A stretch of 64,000 nucleotides of DNA. Origin: PLGF01 sp052139695. GTDB taxonomy: Bacteria; Verrucomicrobiota; Verrucomicrobiia; Limisphaerales; Palsa-1400. The stretch is taken from positions 3,672 through 67,671 of the forward strand of contig JBKQWF010000135.1 in NCBI GenBank assembly GCA_052139695.1, given 5' to 3'. This document shows, one piece after another, positions 1-9,225 of the stretch (positions are counted from its first letter, which is position 1; each line of letters starts with the position of its first letter). The notes beneath the pieces were generated by a model. The model saw only the letters and a list, made by a program, of their open reading frames with translations. It was not told the origin of the DNA and made no database searches. The position numbers and the translations under genes were made by a program.

Positions 1-421
1 TGATACCGTAGTTTTGCGGAAATTGTTTGATCAGGGCGGCGACAATCCTGGCGGTTTGGGTTGGCGCGGCGGCGACGGCGGCCTTGGTTATCAAACCAAT
101 CCTTTTGGGCTGGAGGGTCGTGGCCGTTACCGCAACAACTGGGGCGCTGGCGGGATTCTCCCGCGCAACCGCTGACACAATGGCAACCGCGGCGCCGGGA
201 TTCATTCCCACCGCGGTGCGAACAATGGCGACCGCGACATCATTCCTCTCGGCGGGGGCGGCACTAGCCACGAGAGTGGCGGCGTGGGCGGACAACTCTA
301 ACGCCGTGGAACCAGCCAGGCTCTTTGTCACATCAACAGAATCAGAGGCGAAAAGGACAGGGGAAATCAGAAGCCCTGAAAGCAAAAAAACTCCGCTGAG
401 TATTTTACTCTTCGTTTTCAT
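1..421 (-). CDS. Secreted Ala/Val-rich repeat protein, 5' part only
   Basis: The reverse strand is open from an ATG at 421 to the left edge, giving the first 140 residues of a protein whose end lies outside the window. It starts with a signal peptide (MKTKSK, then a hydrophobic core, cut near LFASDS). The rest is a run of roughly 20-residue amphipathic units rich in Ala and Val, of the kind AVAIVRTAVGMNPGA, AVAIVSAVARENPAS and ARIVAALIKQFPQN, which looks like a stack of short helices. The + strand shadow is rejected because it has no signal or family features. I do not recognise the function. The regular Ala/Val spacing and signal peptide make this strand the convincing one. Confidence 0.7.
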   Translation of the reverse strand, partial: MKTKSKILSGVFLLSGLLISPVLFASDSVDVTKSLAGSTALELSAHAATLVASAAPAERNDVAVAIVRTAVGMNPGAAVAIVSAVARENPASAPVVAVTATTLQPKRIGLITKAAVAAAPTQTARIVAALIKQFPQNYGI

Positions 422-654
422 AGCTTTTTTATAAGGCTTTGTCGTTCTCACCCCAACGCCGTTCGTCCGCGATAGGCGGCAGTCTAAACAGTTAACGGTT
501 GATGTCAACGGAAAGTTTAATTATTCTTGGCGGCAAATCAGACATTTTTATAGCTAATGTTTACTCTAAAGGCTTTACTGGGTGAGTTGCCGCGCCAAGG
601 TTTGGGAACATGGATGACGAGTTTTGACAGGTTTTTGGCGCGGGACTCGCGTGC

Positions 655-3447
655 ATGAAAATGATGATCCCCGTTAGCGCGTCCCGGGTTCGAGTCAGCC
701 TTCTCGTATTTGGCGCCATCTGGTTTCTTCGGGCCGCGGAGCCGGCCGCGGCAGCGACGTATCTGGTCACGAATACCGCGGACAGTGGATCCGGCTCTTT
801 TCGTCAAGCCCTCCTCAATGCGAATTCCCATCCGGGGCTGGATTCAATTCTCTTCAGAATCCCATCTATCGGTGGAAGTAACGGTCCATTCGAGATTATC
901 CCCTCGTCCGCGCTGCCCTCGATCACTGATCCGGTCATTATTGACGCCACCTCGCAACCCGGTTACGCCAAAACACCGCTGGTGGAGATCAGCGGCGCCC
1001 TCTTGCCAGCCGAGACCGATGGACTGCTCCTCCTGTCTGGCGGCAGCACGGTGCGCGGTCTGGCCATTAACGCCTGCCCGCGGGACGCAATCCGCATCGA
1101 AAGCTTGGGCACGAACGTGATTGAGGCAAATTTCCTGGGAACGGACCCTTCCGGCACCCTGCCTTTGGGAAACGGGGAGGGCGGCGTTCTGATCAATGGG
1201 TCGCCGGGTAATCACGTCGGCGGAACGACAGCAGCGGAACGCAACGTGATCTCCGGCGGCAACCAAAACGGCATCTACCTTCTGGGGTACTACGCAAGCG
1301 GGAATATCATTACCGGCAACTATATTGGGGTCACAGCCACGGGGTTGACTCCTTTGCAAAACCTTAATAATGGGATGGAAATCTCCGGCGCCCGTGCCAA
1401 CCTCATCGGCGGAACGGGCCCCGGGGCGGGAAATGTCATCTCCGGCAACGGCCAAAGCGGCATCTATCTTTTAACCCCGGGAGCCACCGGCAATGTCATT
1501 GCGGGAAACTATATTGGCCTGAACGCGAAAGGGACTGCCGCCGTCAGCAATGCCATGGATGGCGTGACGATCAATGGCGTAGCGGGGAATATCGTTGGAG
1601 GGACCAGCGACGGCGCCGCGAACGTTATTTCCGGAAATGGCGGCGCCGGCGTCTATATTTTGACCGATGGCGCCGTGAGCAACCTGGTTATAGGCAATAA
1701 GATAGGCACCGATGCGACGGGTAAAGAACCCATCCCCAACCGGGGCAACGGCGTGATTATTGACGCGGTGCCCGGCAACACGATTGGCGGGACGAACGCC
1801 GGAGCGCGCAACATCATTTCCGGCAATGTTCAAAATGGCGTCCTGATCATTTCCCCCGGAGCCTCCAACAACGTGGTGCAAGGCAATTATGTGGGAGTCG
1901 ATGTTACCGGCAGCAACGCCCTGCCCAATACATTTGACGGAGTTACGGTCGATGGCGCAACGGGCAATCTCATTGGAGGCGCCAGCGGCGGCAACGTTAT
2001 TTCGGGCAATAGCGCCAATGGCATACTGTTAATCAATTCGATTGGGGAATCCAATGGGGGGTCCAATTTTGTGGAAGGCAACCTTATCGGCACAGACTAC
2101 ACCGGAAAAAAAGCCGTGGCCAACGCACAGGGGGGAATTTATATCCAGGCGCCGGGCAATACAATAGGCGGAGTCGCCGCGGCGTTGCGCAATGTCATTT
2201 CGGGCAACACCCAAGGCGGGATTTTCATTTACGGGACAAACGCCTGCAACAATTTGATCGAAGGCAATTATATCGGCGTCGATATTACCGGGGAGGCGGG
2301 TTTGGGGAATGGCTTTGCAGGCATTGCCGTCACCAACGCGCCCGGCGACACCATTGGCGGAGTAACCGCCGGAGCTTGCAATGTCATTTCCGCCAATGGG
2401 AGCAGTGGAATTGTCCTCGGCGGGCAGACCACAGCGAAGACCGCCATCCAGGGAAACTTCATCGGAACGGATGCCACCGGCAGCAACGCGTTGGGCAATC
2501 TTTGGGGCGGGATCTATCTTTACGGATCGGGTTCCAACATCATTGGTGGGGCGGTAGCCGGAGCCGGTAATCTCATTTCCGGAAATCTCCAGGAGGGCCT
2601 CTCCGTAGGCGACCCCGGGGCCAATTACAATACCATCCAGGGTAATTTCATCGGAACGAAATTGGACGGCATCAGCCCGATGGGCAACCAACTGCACAAC
2701 GTCGATTTCCTCGATACCGCCGGTAATAACCTCCTCGGCGGGACCGTGGCCGGCGCGGATAATCACATCGCGTTTGCGACGGCATCCCAGTATGACGGGG
2801 TGCGGATTCGCGCCGGCTGCCTGGGTAACTTCATCAGCCGCAATTGCATTTTCTCCAACGCGAATCTGGGCATAGTCATCGGGGCCTATCCGGGGCTCAC
2901 CAGTAACATGGTGACATTGACCGAGGCCGCCAGTGACGGCGCAATCACGAGTATTGCCGGCAATCTCAGCGGCTACGCCAGCAGCTACTTCCTGATCCAG
3001 TTTTACGAAAACTTGGCGGCGGACCCTTCCGGGTATGGAGAGGGTCTCTTCTACATTGGCTCGACCAACATTTCCACCGGGAGCAATGGACAGGCCGCTT
3101 TCAGCGTAGTCTTGCCGGTGGGAGTGCCGCCGGGCAGATTTCTTTCAGCCACGGCAACAGACAACGCGAACACCACTTGGGAATTCGGACCGGATGTCGA
3201 AGTGACCCCGCCGCCGCCGCCCAGTTTGAGCTTTACTCGGGTGGCCGCCGCCAGCAATACGCCGGCGGCGATCGTCTTCTCATGGCCGGCCAAGGCGGCT
3301 GGATTCGTTCTTCAACAAACCACCAACCTGACCCCGCCCGCCGCTTGGACCTCCCCGACCAATGCCCAGAAGGTGGACGGAGCGACGACCAGCATTACCG
3401 TCAATCCGACAGGCAACGCGATATTTTATCGACTCGTCTCCCCGTAG
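655..3447 (+). CDS. Secreted right-handed beta-helix repeat protein
   Basis: A 930-residue exported protein. Residues 1-34 form a signal peptide ending in an Ala-rich site. Next comes the NTADSGSGSFRQAL motif that often opens secreted parallel beta-helix proteins. From about residue 120 to 740 there are about nine units of about 60 residues with the pattern IGG-T-x-G-A-x-NVISGN, then GNYIG-D-x-TG and a GNG-V step; these are stacked beta-helix rungs. A proline-rich linker (TPPPPPS) leads to a 50-residue C-terminal module ending AIFYRLVSP, which is related to the ends of other secreted proteins in this window. A role as a surface or outer-membrane-associated carbohydrate-binding or adhesive protein is inferred; no catalytic residues are evident. 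The gene stands alone, with topoisomerase starting 57 bp downstream. Confidence 0.88.
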   Translation: MKMMIPVSASRVRVSLLVFGAIWFLRAAEPAAAATYLVTNTADSGSGSFRQALLNANSHPGLDSILFRIPSIGGSNGPFEIIPSSALPSITDPVIIDATSQPGYAKTPLVEISGALLPAETDGLLLLSGGSTVRGLAINACPRDAIRIESLGTNVIEANFLGTDPSGTLPLGNGEGGVLINGSPGNHVGGTTAAERNVISGGNQNGIYLLGYYASGNIITGNYIGVTATGLTPLQNLNNGMEISGARANLIGGTGPGAGNVISGNGQSGIYLLTPGATGNVIAGNYIGLNAKGTAAVSNAMDGVTINGVAGNIVGGTSDGAANVISGNGGAGVYILTDGAVSNLVIGNKIGTDATGKEPIPNRGNGVIIDAVPGNTIGGTNAGARNIISGNVQNGVLIISPGASNNVVQGNYVGVDVTGSNALPNTFDGVTVDGATGNLIGGASGGNVISGNSANGILLINSIGESNGGSNFVEGNLIGTDYTGKKAVANAQGGIYIQAPGNTIGGVAAALRNVISGNTQGGIFIYGTNACNNLIEGNYIGVDITGEAGLGNGFAGIAVTNAPGDTIGGVTAGACNVISANGSSGIVLGGQTTAKTAIQGNFIGTDATGSNALGNLWGGIYLYGSGSNIIGGAVAGAGNLISGNLQEGLSVGDPGANYNTIQGNFIGTKLDGISPMGNQLHNVDFLDTAGNNLLGGTVAGADNHIAFATASQYDGVRIRAGCLGNFISRNCIFSNANLGIVIGAYPGLTSNMVTLTEAASDGAITSIAGNLSGYASSYFLIQFYENLAADPSGYGEGLFYIGSTNISTGSNGQAAFSVVLPVGVPPGRFLSATATDNANTTWEFGPDVEVTPPPPPSLSFTRVAAASNTPAAIVFSWPAKAAGFVLQQTTNLTPPAAWTSPTNAQKVDGATTSITVNPTGNAIFYRLVSP

Positions 3448-3503
3448 TGGGAATGATGTCTTTGGGATGAATTAGCCCCCTCAAGCGAGGCATTTTCCTG
3501 ACT

Positions 3504-5336
3504 ATGGCTGAGAGCACAAAACACGTTTATGACGAAAGCAAAATCAAAACCCTTTCGTCACTCGAACACATCCGCCTGCGCACCGGCATGTACATCGGAC
3601 GCATCGGCGACGGATCCAATTACGACGACGGCTGCTATGTCCTGCTCAAGGAAGTGATCGACAACGCGATCGACGAATACATCATGGGACACGGCAAAGA
3701 GGTGCAGGTCACGATTGACGGCACGACCGTCAGCGTGCGCGACTTTGGACGCGGCATTCCCTTGGGCAAAGTGGTGGATTGCGTCTCCAAGATCAACACC
3801 GGAGCCAAGTACAATGACGAGGTGTTTCAATTTAGCGTCGGTCTGAACGGCGTCGGCACCAAGGCGGTCAACGCGCTCTCCAAGGAATTCCTGGTGCGCA
3901 GCCACCGCGAGGGCCAATTTGTCGAAGCCGCCTTCAAAGCGGGCAAACTGAAATCGGAAAAAAGCGGCAAGGACGCCAACGAGCCGGACGGGACCTTTAT
4001 TCGTTTTGTGCCGGACCCGGAGATTTTTAAGGAAACGACGTTCCGCCCGGAATATGTCGAGCGGCGCTTGCGGCATTACAGTTACCTCAACACCGGGTTG
4101 AAGCTCATTTACAATGGGCAGGTTTTTGTCTCGCGCAACGGGTTGCTGGATTTGGTGATGGAGGACCTGCGCGGCGATCAATCCGAGCCTATTTATCCGC
4201 CGCTGCATTACGCGAGCAAGACGCTGGAATTCTGCTTTACCCACAGCAACAGCCGCTACGGCGAGACCTTCTACTCCTTCGTCAACGGCCAGTTCACCGG
4301 CGACGGCGGGACCCACTTGAGCGCCTTTCGGGAGGGGCTGCTCAAGGCAGTCAACGAATACTCGAAGGGAAAATTTGAAGGGGATGATGTCCGCGAATGC
4401 ATGGTCGGGGCCGTCGCCATCCGGTTGAAGGACCCGGTCTTCGAGTCGCAAACCAAGAACAAGTTGGGCAACACGGAAATCCGCTCCAGCCTCGTCAATA
4501 CCGTGCGCGAGGAACTGCTCCACTTTTTCAACCGGAACAAGGAAGTGGCCGAAAAGATCATGGCCAAGGTCCAGGACACTCAACAATTGCGCAAGGAATT
4601 GCAGGAGGTCAAAAAGCTGGCGCGCGAACGGGCCAAGGCCATCACCCTGCGCATCCCGCAGCTCAAGGACTGCAAGATTCACTTTGATAAAGTGAAGGGC
4701 AAGGGGCGCGGTTCGATGGTTTTCATCACGGAAGGACAGTCGGCGGCCGGTTCCATCGTCAGTTGCCGGGAGGTGATGACCCAGGCCATTTTTGTGCTGA
4801 AAGGCAAGCCGCTCAACGTCTGGGACCTCAAGCGGGACATCGTTTATAAGAACGACGAAATGTACAATCTCATGCGGAGCCTGGACATAGAGGACACCCT
4901 CGACAATCTGCGCTACGAAAAGGTGATTCTGGCGACCGACGCGGATGTGGATGGCCTGCATATTCGCAATTTGCTCATCACCTATTTCTTTCGCTTCTTC
5001 GACGGTCTGGTCCACGACGGTCACCTTTACGTTCTGGAAACGCCGCTCTTTCGCGTGCGCAACAAGGAGCAGAACATTTACTGTTACAGCGAGGCCGAGC
5101 GGGACACGGCGGCGGCAAGGCTAGGCAAGAGTGCCGAGATAACGCGGTTCAAGGGTTTGGGGGAAATCACCCCCAGCGAATTCAAGCAGTTCATCGGTCC
5201 CGCCATGAAATTGAGCCAGGTGGAGTACGCGCCCAAGCCGGAATCGGCGGGCATCTTCGGATTTTACATGGGCAAGAACACGCCGGAGCGCAAGGACTAC
5301 ATCATGGAGAAATTGGTCGTTCCGGTGGAAGAATGA
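3504..5336 (+). CDS. parE: Type IIA DNA topoisomerase subunit B (ParE/GyrB family)
   Basis: 610 residues, the size expected for topoisomerase IV ParE and shorter than most GyrB. The GHKL ATPase domain shows EVIDNAIDE (50-58), DFGRGIP (80-86) and GLNGVGTKAVN (113-123). The TOPRIM domain has EGQSAAGS (E410) and DADVDG (D479, D481, D483) for Mg2+ binding, and the C-terminal GLGEITPSEF segment is present. The variant EGQSAAGS in place of the usual EGDSAGGS is seen in the ParE-like branch from Bacteroidetes, Chlamydiae and relatives (family knowledge). The protein should relax or decatenate DNA together with an A subunit, but no parC/gyrA lies next to it. The ATG at 3504 is followed directly by a typical N-terminus. 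Whether it is named ParE or a second GyrB is uncertain. Confidence 0.93.
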   Translation: MAESTKHVYDESKIKTLSSLEHIRLRTGMYIGRIGDGSNYDDGCYVLLKEVIDNAIDEYIMGHGKEVQVTIDGTTVSVRDFGRGIPLGKVVDCVSKINTGAKYNDEVFQFSVGLNGVGTKAVNALSKEFLVRSHREGQFVEAAFKAGKLKSEKSGKDANEPDGTFIRFVPDPEIFKETTFRPEYVERRLRHYSYLNTGLKLIYNGQVFVSRNGLLDLVMEDLRGDQSEPIYPPLHYASKTLEFCFTHSNSRYGETFYSFVNGQFTGDGGTHLSAFREGLLKAVNEYSKGKFEGDDVRECMVGAVAIRLKDPVFESQTKNKLGNTEIRSSLVNTVREELLHFFNRNKEVAEKIMAKVQDTQQLRKELQEVKKLARERAKAITLRIPQLKDCKIHFDKVKGKGRGSMVFITEGQSAAGSIVSCREVMTQAIFVLKGKPLNVWDLKRDIVYKNDEMYNLMRSLDIEDTLDNLRYEKVILATDADVDGLHIRNLLITYFFRFFDGLVHDGHLYVLETPLFRVRNKEQNIYCYSEAERDTAAARLGKSAEITRFKGLGEITPSEFKQFIGPAMKLSQVEYAPKPESAGIFGFYMGKNTPERKDYIMEKLVVPVEE

Positions 5337-5474
5337 TTTCCCCAGCATTCTCTTGAATTCGCGGGAATCGGATTAATACTTTCTTCTGGTGGTTGGCGAA
5401 AGGCAATATGTGGACATTATTCATATTAACCCGCCTTTGGCCTCGTCCACGCCGCCGCGGAAAGAAAACGTAGT

Positions 5475-5852
5475 ATGCAAAAGAAAATCACACCCAAGCT
5501 GGGTTTCACACTGGTTGAAATCATGATCGTCGTTGCCATCATTGGCATGCTGGCCGCGATCGCGATTCCCAACTTTGTCAGAGCCCGCACCACGTCACAG
5601 CAAAACGCCTGCATCAACAACCTTCGGTTAATTGACTCCGCCAAGGCGCAATGGTCTTTGGAGCAGCGCAAGCAAAACGCCGACATCCCGCAAGGCTCTG
5701 ACCTCCAGCCCTATCTGGGCCGCGGCAGTGCCGGAGAACTGCCTTCTTGCCCGGTGGACACAACTTATAACTTCAGCACCAGTTATTCGCCCAACAACGT
5801 CGCTTCCAAGCCGACGTGCAATCTTGTGTCGAGCACGCATATTCTGCCGTAA
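5475..5852 (+). CDS. Minimal type IV prepilin-like protein, copy 1
   Basis: 125 residues with a class III signal: a short charged leader (MQKKITPKL) followed by G/FTLVE, the prepilin-peptidase site with the invariant Glu at +5, then a hydrophobic helix ending in AIPNF. The soluble part is only about 80 residues. It contains NACINNLRLID, QPYLGRG, ELPSCPVDTTY and a closing THILP, with three cysteines. Such pseudopilin-like proteins feed into type IV pilus or type II secretion fibres, but no assembly genes are nearby. It is a close paralogue of the genes at 6060 and 56250. A rho-independent terminator follows at about 5891. Confidence 0.88.
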   Translation: MQKKITPKLGFTLVEIMIVVAIIGMLAAIAIPNFVRARTTSQQNACINNLRLIDSAKAQWSLEQRKQNADIPQGSDLQPYLGRGSAGELPSCPVDTTYNFSTSYSPNNVASKPTCNLVSSTHILP

Positions 5853-5888
5853 AAGCGGGATCCGCTAAAGGCTATCGAAAATTCGTCA

Positions 5889-5922
5889 AAGGCTTGGAGC
5901 AATCCAAGCCTTTTTCATTTTT
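5889..5922 (+). terminator. Rho-independent terminator after prepilin copy 1
   Basis: A 7-bp perfect stem, GGCTTGG (5891-5897) and CCAAGCC (5904-5910) with a 6-nt loop, is followed at once by TTTTT and a T-rich stretch. It lies 40 bp past the stop codon of the first prepilin gene, so the two tandem copies are probably transcribed separately. Confidence 0.75.
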
Positions 5923-6059
5923 GTTTAAATCCGGCGAGGAGCGGCAGATTCTGGCATGGCTGATGCTAGAGCTAATGTCGCGCGGTTTGTCAGAGCTTAT
6001 TCATTGGGACATCGCATAAGAAGTCTTTGCTTGGGCACAAGCCGTTGAACAGAACCAAG

Positions 6060-6434
6060 ATGAAAACAAAAAATAAACAATTCGGCTTCACACTAGTGGA
6101 GATTATGATCGTTGTGGCCATCATCGGCCTGCTTGCGGCCATTGCCATCCCTAACTTCATTAGGGCCCGCACCACCTCGCAGCAAAATGCCTGCATCAAC
6201 AACTTGCGCCTGATTGATTCTTCCAAACAGCAATGGGCTTTGGAACAGCGCAAACAAACCACCGACACTCCGCAAAGCAGTGATTTGCAACCTTATCTAG
6301 GCCGTGGCGCCAATGGTGAACTGCCCAGTTGCCCCGTCGATACGACTTACACCTTCACCACCAGCTATAATCCGAATAACATGGGCACGCCCCCGGTGTG
6401 CAACCTCGTTTCGTCCACACACATCCTGCCGTAA
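6060..6434 (+). CDS. Minimal type IV prepilin-like protein, copy 2
   Basis: 124 residues from the ATG at 6060 (MKTKNKQFG/FTLVE); an in-frame ATG at 6027 would only lengthen the leader beyond what prepilin peptidase sites need. It has the same organisation as the gene just upstream: G/FTLVEIMIVVAIIG, AIPNFIRARTTSQQNACINN, DLQPYLGRG, ELPSCPVDTTY and THILP at the end, with the same three cysteines. High identity across the whole length shows a tandem duplication. Because the upstream copy ends in its own terminator, this one likely has its own promoter in 5923-6059, which I could not identify with confidence. Confidence 0.88.
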   Translation: MKTKNKQFGFTLVEIMIVVAIIGLLAAIAIPNFIRARTTSQQNACINNLRLIDSSKQQWALEQRKQTTDTPQSSDLQPYLGRGANGELPSCPVDTTYTFTTSYNPNNMGTPPVCNLVSSTHILP

Positions 6435-6528
6435 CGGCGGGAATCAGAGGAAGTTCCAGACGAATCTGCAACTTGCTCAATCTGCTTGCCCCGGGGCGGT
6501 TATGCCTTTAGCCTTACTGCCCTGTTTG

Positions 6529-6615
6529 GCCGACGTGGCGGAATTGGCAGACGCGCTAGACTCAAAATCTAGTAACCGTGAGGTTGTGTGGGTTCGACCC
6601 CCTCCGTCGGCACCA
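6529..6615 (+). tRNA. tRNA-Leu (anticodon CAA)
   Basis: The acceptor strands GCCGACG (6529-6535) and CGTCGGC (6605-6611) pair perfectly and are followed by discriminator A and an encoded CCA (6613-6615). The anticodon arm is CTAGA / CTCAAAA / TCTAG, placing CAA at the anticodon, for the leucine codon UUG. The long variable arm (around AACCGTGAGGTT) is the class II shape expected of leucine tRNA, and the T loop TTCGACC is present. Confidence 0.95.
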
Positions 6616-6725
6616 AACGGGTCCCTTCTATTGACTGCCGATTTCTTGGGCGGGCTGCCAAATTCTGAGACAGTGTCTGATAATTATCTGGAACTTCGCG
6701 CGGGTCTTTTGCAGAATACGCCCTC

Positions 6726-7718
6726 ATGCGCGTTAAGACCGTTTTGATTTTCCGTGTCTTCTGTACCTGTCTGGGTTTCCTCGCCGCCTCCACCGCCCGA
6801 ATACTGGCGGCGGATGGCGTCCAGATCACACAACTGGATGGCAAGCTTCGTGTTGAAATCAACGGTCAATTCTTCACGGAATATCATTATCAGGACGTGC
6901 CCCGGCCCTATTTTTATCCCGTCCTGGGACCGGAACAGTTGGCCATGACCCGCAAATGGCCCATGGAAGACCCTCCCGGCGAGGAGCACGACCATCCCCA
7001 TCATCGCGGGTTATGGTATGCTCATGGGGATGTCAACGGTTTGGACTTCTGGTCGGAGACGAAGAATTATTGCAAGATTGTGCATGACGGTTTTGTGAAA
7101 ATTCAGTCCGGCAATGAGCGCGGCGTCATTATCTCCAAAGACAAGTGGGTTGACCACAACGGCAGCGTCGTTTGCTCAGACCTCCGAACGCTCCGGATCT
7201 TCAACCGTCCTGGCAACGAGCGCCTCTTCGACTTTGAAATCACTTTGCAAGCGCCGCCCGACAAACCACTGGTCTTTGGCGACAGTAAGGAAGGCACCAT
7301 GGCAACGCGTCTCGCCGAAACAATGCGCCTACAGGCCAAGGACAAGCAGCGCGGGGCCGGCCATATCGTCATGTCCACCGGCGTGAAGGACGAGGAGACT
7401 TGGGGGAAAAGAGCGGATTGGTGCGATTACTCCGGGCCGGTCAACGGAAAAACGGTTGGGCTGGCCATCTTCGACCACCCGGACAACCCGCGGCATCCCA
7501 CCTGGTGGCATGTGCGGGATTATGGGCTCTTTGCCGCCAATCCGTTTGGCCTCCACGACTTCGAGAAAAAGCCGAAGGGAACCGGCGATTTCGAAATTGG
7601 CCCGGGTCAGGCTGTGACCTTCCGCTACCGCTTTTATTACCATCTAGGCAATGAAATCGACGCACAGGTGGCCGCGCGTTATGACGACTACGCCCATTCC
7701 AAACCGGCAACGGAGTAA
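6726..7718 (+). CDS. PmoA-like DUF6807 secreted protein
   Basis: 330 residues with a signal peptide (cleavage near ILAADG). The hallmark DHPHHRGLWYAHGDVNG lies at about residues 89-105, preceded by the Y-H-Y-x-D / RPYFYPV segment; this combination identifies the family annotated as PmoA or DUF6807, which despite the name is not the methane monooxygenase subunit. Members are common in Planctomycetes and Verrucomicrobia next to Gfo/Idh/MocA oxidoreductases, as here, and are thought to act on carbohydrates, with the reaction not established to my knowledge. The next gene starts 47 bp downstream on the same strand. The ATG at 6726 directly precedes the signal peptide. Confidence 0.85.
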   Translation: MRVKTVLIFRVFCTCLGFLAASTARILAADGVQITQLDGKLRVEINGQFFTEYHYQDVPRPYFYPVLGPEQLAMTRKWPMEDPPGEEHDHPHHRGLWYAHGDVNGLDFWSETKNYCKIVHDGFVKIQSGNERGVIISKDKWVDHNGSVVCSDLRTLRIFNRPGNERLFDFEITLQAPPDKPLVFGDSKEGTMATRLAETMRLQAKDKQRGAGHIVMSTGVKDEETWGKRADWCDYSGPVNGKTVGLAIFDHPDNPRHPTWWHVRDYGLFAANPFGLHDFEKKPKGTGDFEIGPGQAVTFRYRFYYHLGNEIDAQVAARYDDYAHSKPATE

Positions 7719-7765
7719 CTCATCGAATAAACGCGCTCTCTTATCGTCAGCATTAGAAGATCAAT

Positions 7766-9202
7766 ATGAAAAACATTACCCGCCGTACGTTCCTGAAGCG
7801 AACTGCCCTGGCCGCCGGGGCTATGGGCTGGACCGCCCAATCCTGGTCGCAAGTTCGCGGAGCCAATGAAGACATCCGCATGGCCGTGGTCGGCTTTCAT
7901 GACCGCGGCAAGTCCCATATCGAGGCGTGGACCAAGCTGAAGGGCGTGCGCCTGACCGCTCTCTGCGACGTGGACAGCAAAGTCCTCCAGGCTGAGGTGG
8001 AACGTCTCGCCGGTGACGGCCATCAAGTTCAGGGCTACACGGACATCCGCAAACTTCTGGCCGATCCGAACGTGGATGCCATTTCCATTGCCACGCCCAA
8101 TCACTGGCACGCCTTGGCGGCAGTTTGGGGCATCCAGGCGGGCAAAGATGTTTATGTCGAAAAGCCTGTCTCGTATGATGTCTGGGAAGGGGAAAAAATA
8201 GTCCAGGCGGCCAAGCTTCACCATAAGATAGTCCAGGCTGGCACGCAGTCCCGCTCCAGTTCCGCGCTGAAGGAAGGTGTGGCGTGGGTGCAGGCTGGAA
8301 ACCTGGGAAAAATCAAGGTTGCCCGCGGTCTCTGTTACAAGCCGCGCGCGAGCATCGGCAAAACCGAAGGCCCGCAACCCGTCCCCGCCACCGTGGATTA
8401 TGACTTGTGGTGTGGTCCGGCGCCGCTGACGCCACCGCGCCGCAAGAAATTTCATTACGATTGGCACTGGTTCTGGAATTACGGCGCGGGCGACCTCGGC
8501 AACCAAGGCATTCACGAGATGGACGTGGCCCGGTGGTTTTTGGGTGAGCAAGCCCTGTCCCCGGGCGTCCTGTCGGTGGGAGGACGTTTAGGTTACGTCG
8601 ATGATGCCGAGACGCCCAACACCCTGATCGCCTTCCATGATTACGTCCGCGCGCCGTTGATCTTCGAAGTCAGGGGACTGCCGGAAAAAGCGGGTTCCAA
8701 GCAAATGGACAAATACAAAGGAGGCCAGATCGGCGTCGTGGTGGAATGCGAAGGCGGTTACGTTTTGGTCCCCACCTACGACAGCTATATCGCGTATGAC
8801 AACGACGGAAAGGAAATCAAGAAGGGGAAAGGCGCCTCAAACCATTTTGAAAACTTTATTAACGCGGTGCGCAGCCGGCGGGAAAGCGAGCTGAATGCTC
8901 CCATCCCCGAAGGCCATCTTTCCACCAGCCTCTGCCATACCGCCAACATTTCCTATCGAATCGGTCGCGAACAGTCGCCGGACGCCATTCGCGAACAGAT
9001 CAAGGGAGATCGCGACGCGCTGCCGACTTTTCAGCGGATGTGCGAACACTTGGCGGCCAACGATGTTGACCTTGAAAAGACGCCGGCCACGCTGGGAATG
9101 GTGCTGAAAATGAACCAAGCCAACTCCCGGTTCATTGAGAATAAGCAGGCGAATCTCCTCCTGACTCGCAAGCCACGCGAGCCCTACATCATCCGCGTCT
9201 AA
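7766..9202 (+). CDS. Tat-exported Gfo/Idh/MocA family oxidoreductase
   Basis: 478 residues. The N-terminus carries a twin-arginine signal, TRRTFLKRTALAAG, so the protein is folded before export. The Rossmann domain follows (IRMAVVGFHDRGKSH), with ATPNHWH and the EKPVSYDVWEGEK motif near residue 131 whose Lys is catalytic in the family. The C-terminal alpha/beta domain contains GNQGIHEMDVARWFLG, typical of the exported subfamily. It probably oxidises or reduces a sugar or cyclitol with a tightly held NAD(P). The flanking DUF6807 gene and the propeller gene 23 bp downstream suggest one operon for sugar breakdown. The substrate cannot be read from sequence. Confidence 0.92.
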   Translation: MKNITRRTFLKRTALAAGAMGWTAQSWSQVRGANEDIRMAVVGFHDRGKSHIEAWTKLKGVRLTALCDVDSKVLQAEVERLAGDGHQVQGYTDIRKLLADPNVDAISIATPNHWHALAAVWGIQAGKDVYVEKPVSYDVWEGEKIVQAAKLHHKIVQAGTQSRSSSALKEGVAWVQAGNLGKIKVARGLCYKPRASIGKTEGPQPVPATVDYDLWCGPAPLTPPRRKKFHYDWHWFWNYGAGDLGNQGIHEMDVARWFLGEQALSPGVLSVGGRLGYVDDAETPNTLIAFHDYVRAPLIFEVRGLPEKAGSKQMDKYKGGQIGVVVECEGGYVLVPTYDSYIAYDNDGKEIKKGKGASNHFENFINAVRSRRESELNAPIPEGHLSTSLCHTANISYRIGREQSPDAIREQIKGDRDALPTFQRMCEHLAANDVDLEKTPATLGMVLKMNQANSRFIENKQANLLLTRKPREPYIIRV

Positions 9203-9225
9203 TGGCGTTCGGATGATTAAGAGGC

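Noticed and set aside
1200..2700. Regular repeats that might look like a CRISPR array
   Set aside because: They are 180-bp coding units of beta-helix rungs with variable spacing, not short identical repeats with unique spacers.
3558..5024. 488-codon reverse-strand frame opposite parE
   Set aside because: It mirrors the codon pattern of the topoisomerase gene and has no recognisable domain; the + strand protein is certain.
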